DNA of 47,591 nt from Zavarzinella formosa DSM 19928 (GCF_000255705.1 NZ_JH636440.1:1141435-1189025), one strand, 5' to 3'; numbered from the stretch's first letter, positions 27,001 to 34,734 are shown. Notes: generated by a model not told the origin, from the sequence alone. A program made the numbers and translations.

Positions 27001-28559
27001 GCGCGAACGACCTGCACGTGTTGCTGCTGTCCCCGGTGGACAAGATTCGCTTTGTGCCCAATCCCAATCAATCGGGCACGACGAGCATCACCATCCGGGC
27101 GTGGGACGGCACCGCCGGCCTTCACGGAGAATGGGCCGATCCGACCGGAAACTCGGCCTTCAGCACGGCGTCCAAGGTGGCAACCCTGGTCGTCGGCCCC
27201 GTCAACCAATCGCCTGTTTTGGTGACCACCGGCACGCCGATGCTGCCGTCGCTGCCGGTGGGGGCCGGTGCCACGGCGGGCACGCTGGTTTCCAGCCTGA
27301 TCGGCAACAGCCTGACGGACGTGGAAACGGCGACGGGAAGCAACGGCATCGCCGTCACCGGCACGACCGGAACAGGCAGCTGGCAGTTCAACAAGACCAG
27401 CGGCGCGGCCAACGATCCCGGTTGGACCCCCGTCGGAACGGTGAAAACAACCGCCGCCTTGTTGCTGTTGCCAACGTATTTTGTCCGCTTCGTGCCGGCG
27501 GCGGGCTCTCCCGCCCAACTGGCCGGTCTGACCTTTAAAGGCTGGGACACGAGCTTCGGCCTCGCGGCGGCCGGATCGGTCTCTGGCAGGCCCTCCACGA
27601 CCGATCCGAAGAACGGAGCGTCGTCGTTCAGCACGGCGTCGGAAACCGCGTATGTTTCCGTCGGGAACTCTGTCCCGCATCTGACCCAAGGGGCGGCTTT
27701 CCCCTCGCTCACCGAAGATCCGAAGACAAACGCCGGCACGGGCATCAAGACCTTGCTGACGGGCCATTTCACCCCCACCCCTCCCGCGATCAAGGGCGAG
27801 GGACAGGGCATCGCCATCACCGCCGTGAACAACACGGGCGGAACCTGGCAGTATGCCTTGGGCGCCGTCTTCACGAACATCCCGGCGAGCGTCAGCCCGG
27901 CCAACGCCCTGTTGTTGCCGGACACCGCGAAGCTGAAGTTCGTGCCGAACCCCGACTTCAACGGGTCGGCCGGAACGGTGACTTACAAGGCGTGGGATCG
28001 CTCGGCGGGCGTGGCCGGCGAATTCGCGGACACCACCACGGGCGTGAACGCCTTTAGCTCAGAAACCGCCAGCCCGGCCCTGACCGTCACGCCCGTGAAC
28101 GACCGGCCGGTGGTGGCGGTCGGATCGGCTATCGTGCTTACCCCGCTGGCATTGAACGACAGTCTCCCGGTCGGTGATGTTGTCAGTACGCTGGTTCCCG
28201 TGAGCGTGGTGTCCGAACCGGCCGACGAACTGGCCCTGACGCCTGATCGCGGCATCGCCGTGACCGGCCTCACCGGGGCGGGCACGTGGCAATTCTCCTC
28301 CGATGGCGGTTCGACGTGGACTGACATTGTGAAGCCGACCGTCGCCAAGGCGTGGCTCTTGCAAGCGGATTGGAAACTGCGGTTCAAGGCGACGGATGCA
28401 AGCACGGCCCAGACGGCCAGCATCACCTACCGTGCTTGGGACATGAGCAAGAATGTCGGGCCGGTGACGGCCAACGCCGGGTTGGCCACGGATTTGTCCT
28501 TCAGCACCGGTTCGCTGACGGCCAGCGTGAGCATCGGCAACACGGCCCCGACGATCTGA
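21018..28559 (+). CDS. Giant secreted protein: ELWxxDGT propeller, Ig-like array, WQY/AWD module
   Basis: The product is about 2513 residues. Starts at 21015 (TTG), 21018 (ATG) and 21027 (ATG) are all possible and none has a convincing ribosome binding site; 21018 is used. The N-terminus has no hydrophobic signal but carries LKIETLESREVPSATP, the same export-type motif as the first giant. Residues 50-470 form a propeller with ELWxxDGT-like units (DGVELFRTSGGGT, DDGTNGRELFRY, SGKRQLWRSDGST, GNRELYVTDGLT). Residues 475-1645 are about eleven bacterial Ig-like domains (PDSGVAGDFLTN, LTLSGTAE, AGNTS endings). Residues 1646-2512 are six WQY/AWD modules like those ending the upstream giant. The two genes are 312 bases apart, and a matched pair of surface or matrix proteins is inferred. 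Confidence 0.9.
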   Translation: MNLMAATKLRPRLKIETLESREVPSATPFPTELFNTVTTPTGINPAGDSNPAGFTEVGGGVVFTANDGTNGTRLYYSARNGANPTLVNVVPNSSVAPTLFAGDAYFAGVSGTDGVELFRTSGGGTATEIKDVNTNAGASSFPQNLTAYKHPTDPTFNAMYFTADDGTNGRELFRYIPTPTASNGTITRLDLTPGNGSTVFDSMHEVNGVMYVIAKANGATGWSVYQINPTGTAITPVSGSGATPLPSGVDPIPDSFVIGGASGTDLYFAAKNTLGTDHRLYRLNTVTGAVTQIFQSIVTDTFKGPHPLAYMGGYVYFSATVSGKRQLWRSDGSTTPPTVAFDNVDGGAGNPDVQEFQTINKKVYFIATVGGNRELYVTDGLTVTAAPNITPANSHNLSNLQGFGGQLVFQGKDNSNADTLFQYDPVNQTAPTAITSGTYSFGSFSTLGESLYMSMGTPGEGLEPYYYNPKPDSPKFDPDFTLDSNFPASVDPTLHTVTLHDHITNNNTLTFTGTADAPGHTIQLYYTLHGSGNPATPFPTTTQVAADGTWTWATPVNTFTFPPDVVGGSFTNGTFDVTVTDTDLTNDSSDPSAVYSPLVTIDQTPPPAPTIDNSNVNAGPNQIDATSTNNQIHISGTGEKGSYVNLYVGSDHTNPILPPILVDPVTGLWSATTPAQPDGFLDFVADSQDAATNRSNAPQFSGTYRVSLDSTGAAPPNIDNFTPNTANAGDNITSATLITLTGTAEANATVDIYMGTTLPYTHLGSTTAGALGDWTFDVSGSPAGALTPDGTYTFWATATDAAGNPPSTYGNQPGGFPIVVDTTKPAKATITSFTPDSANPSIPGTATDGITNAASITLSGTAESGSIVTIKDSLTGTTFTPFTTLGTTWTFTVGSVGNPLAAGVHTFTANSADLAGNTLGDSDPLSVTVDNTCLPPVITGISAGSDSGALGDGITNMTTITLNGTAEPRSVVTVKDGSTVLSSTIMTDINGNWTLPNVSATAGSHTYTATAKDIANNPSGVSSSFALTVDTTRPGTPTFSGFTPDSGVAGDFLTNSKTLTLGGTAENGSTVTIREAGNVVVTSLQVPSTGVNAGKWSVTTPILSDGPHAFTAEAVDAAGNVTLTPLTLPTITVDSTAPTAPVITPQITTDSNIPGDLITNDNTLTLTGTFTASQGVVGVNVFNGATLLGAASVNTANSTWSFNTASLANGVYNFIAYATDAAPNTSSGSTPLVVTVDTVVPATPTFTGFSTDSGAQGDFLTNDNTLTLSGTMPAGETGTVVTIRETNQSGSALVGTATVAGNAWSLTTGVLPDGPHNFTMSAMDLAGNTSLITGTIPTITVDTTVLAPVITGISHDTGASTTDGYTSDPVQTISGTAEAGTTVQVYDNGNPVGTAILTGTTWTYNAGTLTEGPHSFTATATDLAPNTSVPSAPFVVHVDLTPPANPGFTDFTNDSGILGDNLTNDNTPTFNGTGEDGTVVTIMEGATTIGSDLVAGGTWSITAPALADGPHTFTVTAKDLAGNPATTPPTIPTITIDTIAPTTPTVNGFVGVSPVGFNTFGSTTSATVITLSGSSGEAGLSIDVFDGGNLLTTVTPVTTGVGGVWSYTTATLTPGLHTFTAKSTDDAGNFSPAGTALNVTVQTPLVTNTTIFEDSGARTFKASELLAAFSNSLHFNGSLKGVAISSLVGNGTWSYSTKGTTFVALPAASVSSTHALLLRDTDSLKFTPAANFTGVAGITINAWDQTGGLPGEFGNLTTTGGSTPYSSNSQTYVIGVNNTNDAPTLLTGNSTFLPSISPLNTNPAGTGVGALLIGRFQDIDAFSKPGIAIVGATGAGKWQFQLSGAGSWTDIVAPSVTKAVLLDETYLVRFLPTLGVKGIAKLTFKAWDGTSGTPGQVGVKLTTANGVSTLTATTTVNVGNASPVFLPNVSPPSPSFPSLLENPKTNTGTTVSVLLSKRVGDADNASVGLAVTGVDESFGQWQYSTGGTTWKSLTGANDLHVLLLSPVDKIRFVPNPNQSGTTSITIRAWDGTAGLHGEWADPTGNSAFSTASKVATLVVGPVNQSPVLVTTGTPMLPSLPVGAGATAGTLVSSLIGNSLTDVETATGSNGIAVTGTTGTGSWQFNKTSGAANDPGWTPVGTVKTTAALLLLPTYFVRFVPAAGSPAQLAGLTFKGWDTSFGLAAAGSVSGRPSTTDPKNGASSFSTASETAYVSVGNSVPHLTQGAAFPSLTEDPKTNAGTGIKTLLTGHFTPTPPAIKGEGQGIAITAVNNTGGTWQYALGAVFTNIPASVSPANALLLPDTAKLKFVPNPDFNGSAGTVTYKAWDRSAGVAGEFADTTTGVNAFSSETASPALTVTPVNDRPVVAVGSAIVLTPLALNDSLPVGDVVSTLVPVSVVSEPADELALTPDRGIAVTGLTGAGTWQFSSDGGSTWTDIVKPTVAKAWLLQADWKLRFKATDASTAQTASITYRAWDMSKNVGPVTANAGLATDLSFSTGSLTASVSIGNTAPTI
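22440..25950 (+). repeat. Eleven-copy bacterial Ig-like array
   Basis: About eleven units of 95-110 codons begin near 22440, 22830, 23155, 23490, 23818, 24110, 24425, 24735, 25050, 25340 and 25635. The shared core is a P-x-I/F-x-G/D-F opening, DSG-x-x-GD-x-x-TN, TLTLSGTAE, V-T-I, W-S, DGPHTFTA-x-A-x-D-x-AGN and ITVDTT. The pattern matches the BapA/Big_13-type Ig domains of large adhesins. Confidence 0.75.
25950..28550 (+). repeat. Six-copy WQY/AWD C-terminal module of the second giant protein
   Basis: Six units begin near 25950, 26355, 26780, 27205, 27670 and 28100. They share GIAVTG, W-Q-F or W-Q-Y, A-x-LL, then K-F-x-P or R-F-x-P, and AWD. One 20-base stretch encoding YKAWDRS is identical in both giants (19215-19234 and 27984-28003). 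Confidence 0.75.
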
Positions 28560-28665
28560 CCGTCGGTGTTTCTTTGGCAAGCCGGGCGGCGTCAGTCCCC
28601 GGAGACTTTCACACACCAATTGTTCAAACATTGGAATTGTGACGGTTTCCAAGGGGTGATGCCGC

Positions 28666-28681
28666 CCGCTTTGCGGTTTTT
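28666..28681 (+). terminator. Short intrinsic terminator after the second giant gene
   Basis: CCGC at 28666-28669 and GCGG at 28673-28676 enclose TTT and are followed by TTTTT. The stem is only four pairs, so it is likely weak. It sits 107 bases past the stop and 40 bases before the next start. Confidence 0.45.
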
Positions 28682-28720
28682 CCTTTCTTCACGAACCCCG
28701 CTCCCCCATAAAATGAGGCG

Positions 28721-29893
28721 ATGAACATTCGTGAAATGGTCGCCTACATCGTCCGCATTCCGCTGAAAAAACGCATCACCCACGCCTCTCATACCCGCAC
28801 GGAAACGGATAATATCCTCGTTCGCGTCACCCTTGGGGACGGAACCGTCGGCTGGGGGGAGGGCGTCCCCCGCGAGTATGTCACCGGGGAATCAGCCGAA
28901 TCCGGGATTCAGATTCTGCAAGCCGGCGACCTCAAAAGCCAGTTTCACGCCTGCCGGGATTTCTCGCAGGCCCTCGCCATGATCGAACGCTTTCGCCCGG
29001 CCGACCAGCCCGGCGATGAGCGAAAAATCACCGGCAACGCCGCCCGTTGCGCCGTGGAACTGGCCTTGCTTGATGCTTACGGCCGGGTCTTCGGCGAACC
29101 GTTGTGCAACATCCCCAAATATCTGGCCCCGGAGTTGTTCGAGTTCCGGGACCGCGTGAGCTACAGCGGCGTCATCACCTCCGCGAAGGGGGAGATGAAA
29201 CTCCGGCTGGCCGCGTGGCGCTGGAAAATCTTCGGCACGAAGCAGGTGAAGGTGAAGGTGGGCATCGAGGGATACGACGACGTGAACCGCCTCCGGAAGA
29301 TTCGCGGCCGCCTCGGCAAAAACCGGGACATTCGCATCGACGCGAACGAGGCGTGGACGCCGGAGAACGCCGCCGGGAAGATCCGCGAACTGGAACCCTT
29401 CGGTATCACCTCCATGGAACAGCCGTTGCCGCATGCCAGGGATGCGTTTCTCCCGGCCCTGCGGAAAGAAATCAACACCCCCGTGATGCTGGACGAATCC
29501 CTGTGCGGAATGGTTGACGCGGAAAGGGCCGTCGCGGACGGCTGGTGCGACCTGTTCAACCTGCGGCTCTCCAAATGCGGCGGGTTCATCCCGACGCTGC
29601 GGCTCGCCGAGTTCGCCCGGAAACACGGCCTTGGCTATCAACTCGGCTGCCAGGTGGGGGAAACGGCCATCCTCTCGGCCGCCGGCCGGCATTTCGCCAC
29701 CAGCGTGAAAGACATCCGCTATCTGGAAGGCTCTTACGACCGACATTTGGTTCATTACATGCTGGGCGAAGAGGACATCACTTTCGGCTGGGGCGGCATC
29801 GCCCCGGCGATCATCCGCACCGGGTTGGGCATCAAATTTCAGGGTGATTTCATCGAAAGCCGGGCGATTCGCCGAGAGGTGTTGATTGGTTGA
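28721..29893 (+). CDS. Enolase-superfamily enzyme (muconate-lactonizing / dipeptide-epimerase-like)
   Basis: The product is 390 residues with a two-domain enolase fold. The N-terminal capping domain spans about residues 1-130 and the barrel follows. The general-base pair is Lys177-Val-Lys179. Metal ligands are Asp207 in RIDANEAW, Glu233 in MEQPL and Asp258 in MLDES, and the opposing base is Lys285 in LRLSKCGG. All expected catalytic residues are therefore present. A conserved GCQVGETAILSAAGRH lies near residues 309-324. Family members racemise or cycloisomerise carboxylates, including L-Ala-D/L-Glu epimerases, muconate cycloisomerases and o-succinylbenzoate synthases; the exact substrate is not clear. 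The downstream hydrolase gene overlaps its last eight bases. Confidence 0.85.
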   Translation: MNIREMVAYIVRIPLKKRITHASHTRTETDNILVRVTLGDGTVGWGEGVPREYVTGESAESGIQILQAGDLKSQFHACRDFSQALAMIERFRPADQPGDERKITGNAARCAVELALLDAYGRVFGEPLCNIPKYLAPELFEFRDRVSYSGVITSAKGEMKLRLAAWRWKIFGTKQVKVKVGIEGYDDVNRLRKIRGRLGKNRDIRIDANEAWTPENAAGKIRELEPFGITSMEQPLPHARDAFLPALRKEINTPVMLDESLCGMVDAERAVADGWCDLFNLRLSKCGGFIPTLRLAEFARKHGLGYQLGCQVGETAILSAAGRHFATSVKDIRYLEGSYDRHLVHYMLGEEDITFGWGGIAPAIIRTGLGIKFQGDFIESRAIRREVLIG

Positions 29894-30704
29894 TCCGCTC
29901 CATCCGTTCACCGTGTCGGACGGTTACACGGTTCACTATCGCCACTACGAACCGGCCGGTTCCCCAACGGGGCGGGTGGTGTTTCTGCACGGCATCCAGA
30001 GCCACGGCGGCTGGTACGGCCGGTCGTGCGCCGAGATCGCCGCCGCCGGGTTTGACGTGTTTTTCATGGACCGGCGTGGTTGCGGCCGCAATCAGGAAAT
30101 GCGGGGAGACTCCGGCCGGTTTCGCCGCTGGCTTGATGACATCGCCGAGTTCGTGAAAACGCTGCCGACCGACCGGCCGATCACTCTCGCCGGCATCTCA
30201 TGGGGGGGCAAACTGGCGGCGGCCTTTCCCTATCGGCATCCGGGGTTGGTGCAAAAGCTCGCCCTGCTGTGTCCGGGGTTCTTCCCGAAGGTCACTCCCG
30301 GCCTGCTCTCCAAATTGCGGATCGGCCGTTGTGCCTTTCGCCGGCCGACGCAAAAGTTCCCGATCCCCCTGAACGACCCGGAGTTGTTCACGGCTTCCCC
30401 CGCCGGGCAGGAGATGATCCGAAACGACCCGCTCGCCCTGCGGGAAGCAACGGCCCGGATGATGTTCCAGAGTGTCGCTCTCGACATTTATTTGAAACGA
30501 GCGTGGAAGCGCATCACCATCCCGACGCTGCTGATGCTGGCCGAACACGACCGCATCATTGACAACGCGAAGACCCGCCGATTCGTCGAGAAATTCCAAG
30601 GCAGCCATACCATCATCACATACCCGGACAGCCACCACACGCTGGAACTGGAGGCCCCCGGCCACCCGTTTGTGCGGGACTTCATCGAGTGGGTGAAACA
30701 ATGA
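29886..30704 (+). CDS. Alpha/beta hydrolase (serine aminopeptidase / monoacylglycerol-lipase type)
   Basis: The product is 272 residues. The start is a TTG at 29886 inside the end of the epimerase gene, with GAGAGG six bases upstream; no in-frame ATG exists before residue 61. The fold shows the oxyanion region VVFLHGIQSHGGW at 31-43, nucleophile Ser105 in GISWGG, acid Asp222 in LAEHDRIID and His250 or His251 in PDSHHTLE. The 8-base overlap points to translational coupling with the epimerase, so the two may act on the same substrate, one isomerising and one hydrolysing. No signal peptide is seen, so it is probably cytoplasmic. Confidence 0.85.
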   Translation: MVDPLHPFTVSDGYTVHYRHYEPAGSPTGRVVFLHGIQSHGGWYGRSCAEIAAAGFDVFFMDRRGCGRNQEMRGDSGRFRRWLDDIAEFVKTLPTDRPITLAGISWGGKLAAAFPYRHPGLVQKLALLCPGFFPKVTPGLLSKLRIGRCAFRRPTQKFPIPLNDPELFTASPAGQEMIRNDPLALREATARMMFQSVALDIYLKRAWKRITIPTLLMLAEHDRIIDNAKTRRFVEKFQGSHTIITYPDSHHTLELEAPGHPFVRDFIEWVKQ

Positions 30705-30771
30705 GGTGGCTCCCGGTTGCCGGTTTTGGTTTAATTGGTCACAAATCTTGGAGGCACGGAAAGGGCGAGAG

Positions 30772-31386
30772 ATGATTGCCGAGACGGAGATGATGCCGTT
30801 GAAAACGATCACCCAAGCGGGGTTCCGGCGGTTTACGGTGGTCGAATACCACCGCCTGATCGCCAGCGGCCACCTCACGCCCGAAGATCGCATTGAATTG
30901 CTCGAAGGGCATTTGGTGAACAAGATGGCCCGAAACCCTCCCCACGATGCCGCCATCAACATGCTGATGCGGGCTTTGCTGAGTGTCATCGGCCCGGACT
31001 GGGACTTGCGGATGCAATGTGCCGTCAGCCTGGGCGCCAGCGAACCGGAACCGGATGCGGCCATCGTCCGAATGCGGCCAAACCAATACGCCGACCGCCA
31101 CCCGGAACCGGCTGACCTCGGCTTGGTGGTTGAGGTGGCCGAATCATCGCTGGCGCTCGACCGGATCGACAAACTTCGCATTTATGCCCGCCACGCGATA
31201 CCGACATATTGGATCGTGAATCTGGTGGATCGCCAAATAGAGGTGTACGACCGGCCGACCGGCCCGTCGGCGAACCCGGAATACGCCACCCGGCAAACGT
31301 ATGTCGCCGGAGATTCCGTCCCCGTGATTCTCGACGGCCAGCCAATCGGCCAGATCCCGGTGAATTCGCTGCTCCCGCTTGTGTGA
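30772..31386 (+). CDS. Uma2-family (DUF820) putative endonuclease
   Basis: The product is 204 residues from the ATG at 30772; an in-frame GTG at 30706 would add 22 residues that do not match the family. It shows the Uma2 pattern: FTVVEYHRL near the start, then EDRIELLEGHLV, PEPDAAIV (the conserved Asp of the PD-x-K-like core), LVVEVAESSLALDRIDKLRIYA and IPTYWIVNLVDRQIEVY. Uma2 proteins have a restriction-endonuclease-like fold and are strongly expanded in planctomycetes and cyanobacteria, but their roles are poorly known. It is in the same direction as the hydrolase, 67 bases after its stop. Confidence 0.85.
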   Translation: MIAETEMMPLKTITQAGFRRFTVVEYHRLIASGHLTPEDRIELLEGHLVNKMARNPPHDAAINMLMRALLSVIGPDWDLRMQCAVSLGASEPEPDAAIVRMRPNQYADRHPEPADLGLVVEVAESSLALDRIDKLRIYARHAIPTYWIVNLVDRQIEVYDRPTGPSANPEYATRQTYVAGDSVPVILDGQPIGQIPVNSLLPLV

Positions 31387-31547
31387 GCGGCATCATGGTT
31401 TTTCTTTCATCCCTTCGGAAAAGCCCCCGCGCTCCGCTCCGAGGACTCCGCATCGCAGCTTCACGGGCTTCCTTTCATCCTTGATGCTTTCAACTCATAC
31501 AATTCCGCTTTCCGAAAATTCCCAATGACCGAGCAGGAATTGTCCTC

Positions 31548-33059
31548 ATGGCTGATGACAAGAAGATCACGACGCGGGCCGCGAACTACGGCGAATGGTA
31601 TCTGGACATCGTCAACCGGGCCGGGCTGGCCGAGAACTCCGATGTACGCGGCTGCATGGTCATCAAGCCCAACGGCTACGCCATCTGGGAAAAGATGCAA
31701 CGCGGGCTGGACGGCCTCTTCAAGGACACCGGGCACGTCAACGCTTACTTCCCGCTGTTCATCCCCAAGAGCTTCTTCCAGAAGGAAGAGGCGATGGCCG
31801 AGGGCTTCGCCAAGGAATGCGCCGTCGTCACGCACTATCGTCTCCGTTCCGTGAACGGCAAGATCGAGGTGGACCCGGAGGCGAAGCTGGAGGAAGAGCT
31901 GATTATCCGGCCGACCTCCGAAACGATCATCTGGAACACTTACAAGAGTTGGATTCAAAGCTACCGCGATTTGCCGTTGCTCATCAACCAATGGGCGAAC
32001 GTCGTCCGCTGGGAAATGCGGACCCGGCTGTTCCTGCGGACGGCCGAGTTTCTCTGGCAGGAAGGGCACACTGCTCACGCCACCGGGAAGGAAGCCGAGG
32101 AAGAAACGCTCCGGATGGTGCGCGTCTACCAAAAGTTCGCCGAGGAATGGATGGCGATGCCCGTCCTCGTCGGCCCGAAGAGCGAAGGCCAGAAGTTCCC
32201 CGGCGCCGTGTATACGTTGTGCATCGAAGCCATGATGCAGGACGGCCGGGCGTTGCAGGCGGGGACGAGCCACTTCCTCGGCCAGAACTTCGCCAAGGCG
32301 TTCGACGTGGAGTTCACCACCGAAGAAGGCAAGCGGGAACATGCCTGGGCCACCAGTTGGGGCGTCTCCACCCGGCTCATCGGCGGCCTCATCATGACGC
32401 ATTCGGACGACAACGGCCTTGTCGTGCCGCCCCGTTTGGCGCCGATTCATGTGGTCATCTGCCCGCTGGGCAAGAGCGAGGCCGAACGCAAGCCTTGCGT
32501 CGAGGCGGCTGAAAAGCTGGCCCAAGCCATCCGCGAATTGCCGCGTGATGATTTCTATGGCTATCAACCCATCGTCGTGAAAATCGACAACGACACGAAG
32601 AACATGCCCGGCCACCGTTTCGCGGAATGGGAGCTTCGCGGCGTGCCGGTGCGGGTGGAACTTGGCCCGAAGGACATGGAAAAGAACGCCTGCGTGCTGG
32701 CCCGCCGGGACATCCCCGGCAAGGAAGGCAAGACGATGGGCGTGCCGATGGCCGAGGCCCCGGCCAAGATTGATGCCCTGTTGCGAGATATCCAAAAGAA
32801 CCTCTTCGAGCGGGCGAAGAAGTTCCGCGATGGCGCGATGCGAACGGCCAACAGTTACGACGAGTTCAAGAAGTTGATCGAAGAACCCGGCTTTATCTGG
32901 GCGCACTGGGACGGCACCCGCGAGACCGAAGACAAGATTCAGGAAGAGACCAAGGCGACCATCCGCTGCATCCCGTTTGACGGGCCGACGGAATCGGGGA
33001 CGTGCATGGTGACCGGGAAACCGTCCGCCAAGCGAGTGGTGTTTGCGCGGGCGTATTAA
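31548..33059 (+). CDS. proS: Prolyl-tRNA synthetase, type 3 (archaeal/eukaryote-like)
   Basis: The product is 503 residues and charges tRNA-Pro with proline. Class II signatures are present: the ELIIRPTSE strand for proline and ATP binding, motif 2 around [16 protein letters not shown], and motif 3 around [20 protein letters not shown]. An anticodon-binding domain runs from about 285 to 400. The C-terminal domain with TIRCIPFD and [14 protein letters not shown] identifies the type 3 form, which lacks the editing insert. Most of the zinc-binding cysteines seen in thermophilic homologues are missing; only the Cys in IRCIPF and the one in GTCMV remain. AGGA lies about ten bases upstream of the ATG. 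A terminator overlaps the stop codon. Confidence 0.95.
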   Translation: MADDKKITTRAANYGEWYLDIVNRAGLAENSDVRGCMVIKPNGYAIWEKMQRGLDGLFKDTGHVNAYFPLFIPKSFFQKEEAMAEGFAKECAVVTHYRLRSVNGKIEVDPEAKLEEELIIRPTSETIIWNTYKSWIQSYRDLPLLINQWANVVRWEMRTRLFLRTAEFLWQEGHTAHATGKEAEEETLRMVRVYQKFAEEWMAMPVLVGPKSEGQKFPGAVYTLCIEAMMQDGRALQAGTSHFLGQNFAKAFDVEFTTEEGKREHAWATSWGVSTRLIGGLIMTHSDDNGLVVPPRLAPIHVVICPLGKSEAERKPCVEAAEKLAQAIRELPRDDFYGYQPIVVKIDNDTKNMPGHRFAEWELRGVPVRVELGPKDMEKNACVLARRDIPGKEGKTMGVPMAEAPAKIDALLRDIQKNLFERAKKFRDGAMRTANSYDEFKKLIEEPGFIWAHWDGTRETEDKIQEETKATIRCIPFDGPTESGTCMVTGKPSAKRVVFARAY

Positions 33060-33070
33060 CCCGCTTTTTT
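33047..33070 (+). terminator. Intrinsic terminator overlapping the proS stop codon
   Basis: GCGGG at 33047-33051 pairs with CCCGC at 33060-33064, followed by TTTTTT. The TAA stop of proS lies in the loop, so translating ribosomes would cover the stem until release. The remaining bases to 33342 hold nothing recognisable. Confidence 0.6.
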
Positions 33071-33342
33071 GCGTTCCATTTCCGATTGTCCCGGCTCGCG
33101 CCCCGTCGGCTTTTCGGTGATATTGCACACGGACAACGGCGGCCGTTCACCCGGACGGCCCAACCGCAGTCGTTGGAAGCGGCCAAGCGGTCGGGGCTGG
33201 TTGGCAGGATTTTTGCAGGGATTGAATTCGGTGGCCATCATCGGTTCGATCACCCGGCGGGTTGAATCGGATCTCGCGAAGAATCTTAAGCCGGTTTCTC
33301 TGACGGTTATCCCGAATCGCCCGGTCACGGGGAGTTTTCAGC

Positions 33343-34533
33343 ATGTCGAAAACGCTGATCTTTACGAATGGGACGATTATAACGCCTGATGCGACCGTCG
33401 TCGGCGATGTGGTGGTCACCGGGGAGAAGATCCGGGCCGTCGGCCGGGATCTGACCATTCCCATCGGCTCCGAGATGATCGACTTGGAAAATGGCTACCT
33501 CCTGCCGGGGTTTGTGGATCTGCATCTCCACGGGGCCGGCGGGGCCGATTTCATGGACGGGACGACCGAGGCTTTTCGCACCGTGCTGGAATGCCACGCC
33601 CGGCACGGGACCACCAGTTGCACGCCGACGACCACCGTCGCCAGCCACGCGCGGCACATGGCGTTCTTCGAGCAGGTGAAGAAATTCCAGGATGCCGATC
33701 CGGTCGGCTCACGGGTGTTGGGGGCGCATCTCTACGGGCCATACTTTGCGAAGGAAGCCCGAGGCTGCCACCCGGCCGCCGATGTGCGGCCTCCCACTTT
33801 TGAGGATTACGCCCCGTATCTGGAGATGTCGAAGTATCTCCGTACCGCCACCGTGGCCCCGGAACTGCCCGGCGCCGCCGAGTTTGTGAAGGCCTGTCGC
33901 CAGAAGGGAGTCCGCTGCAACGCGGGGCATTCCCACGCAACCTTTGAGCAGGTGGAGGAAGCCATCGGCTGGGGCATCCAGCACGTCGATCACTTGTTTT
34001 GCGCGATGTCCGACCGGGCGAGATTGCGGCAAACGCAAACTTACCCGATGCGCGCCGGATTGATGGAGGCCACGCTCTACTTTGAAGAACTGACCACGGA
34101 AATCATCGCCGACGGAAAGCATCTCAACCCCGCCTTGATGAAACTCGCCTACAAGATCAAGGGTCCAAACCGGCTCGCCATTGTCAGCGATGCGATGCGG
34201 GGCATGGACATGCCGGACGGCCAATATGTGTTTGGCCCGCCGGACAGCGAGGCGATTGTGTGGAAAAAAGACGGCGTCGGCATCACGCCGGACGGCAAGG
34301 CCCTGGCTTCCAGTGTCACCGCCATTGATCACGGCCTGCGGACGTTCGTTGCCACAACCCCCGTGCCGCTGGTCAGCGCCGTGCGGATGGTCAGCCTCAC
34401 CCCGGCCCGCATCGCCGGCGTCGAGGACAAAGTGGGAAGCATCGAACCGGGCAAGTATGCCGACTTGGTGTGGACAGACAAAAACCTGGAGATTCGCGGC
34501 GTCTGGATCGGCGGCCGGGCCGTCAGCCGGTGA
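33343..34533 (+). CDS. NagA-like amidohydrolase (GlcNAc-6-phosphate deacetylase family) with altered metal site
   Basis: The product is 396 residues with GGGGAG eight bases before the ATG. Amidohydrolase signatures are clear: GFVDLHLHGAGGAD (HxH), CNAGHSHATFEQ (metal His), HVDHLFCAM (second metal His, NAM changed to CAM), IVSDAMRGMDMPDG (catalytic Asp) and a C-terminal GSIEPGKYADLVWTDK closing the beta sandwich. This is the NagA layout, which deacetylates N-acetylglucosamine-6-phosphate in amino-sugar or wall recycling. The canonical HLEGP, whose Glu binds the metal, reads HLYGPYF here. Activity may therefore differ, so the nagA symbol is withheld. No other amino-sugar genes are adjacent; tatC follows after 200 bases. 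Confidence 0.8.
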   Translation: MSKTLIFTNGTIITPDATVVGDVVVTGEKIRAVGRDLTIPIGSEMIDLENGYLLPGFVDLHLHGAGGADFMDGTTEAFRTVLECHARHGTTSCTPTTTVASHARHMAFFEQVKKFQDADPVGSRVLGAHLYGPYFAKEARGCHPAADVRPPTFEDYAPYLEMSKYLRTATVAPELPGAAEFVKACRQKGVRCNAGHSHATFEQVEEAIGWGIQHVDHLFCAMSDRARLRQTQTYPMRAGLMEATLYFEELTTEIIADGKHLNPALMKLAYKIKGPNRLAIVSDAMRGMDMPDGQYVFGPPDSEAIVWKKDGVGITPDGKALASSVTAIDHGLRTFVATTPVPLVSAVRMVSLTPARIAGVEDKVGSIEPGKYADLVWTDKNLEIRGVWIGGRAVSR

Positions 34534-34734
34534 CCGGCCGGGCTTTCGCGGCGAGGGTCGGGCGGAAGACAAATCAATCCCTTGTCCCCTCCGCGTTGGC
34601 GTGCTAAGATTTCATCTCTTGTCGGGAATGACGGCCGGGCACCCTCGCCCGGAGGTTTGTTCCCCTCACCAACCCGCCCCAACACGCGGCATCTCCGCCC
34701 GCCGTTGTTCACCTGCTTTTCGCAGGAAACTCCC

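Noticed and set aside
17010-28550. Tandem arrays considered as a CRISPR or minisatellite
   Set aside because: The units are 95-145 codons long, in frame and encode folded domains; there are no short identical repeats with spacers.
31461-33128. 555-codon minus-strand frame opposite proS
   Set aside because: proS is certain on the plus strand; the reverse frame is a GC-bias shadow.
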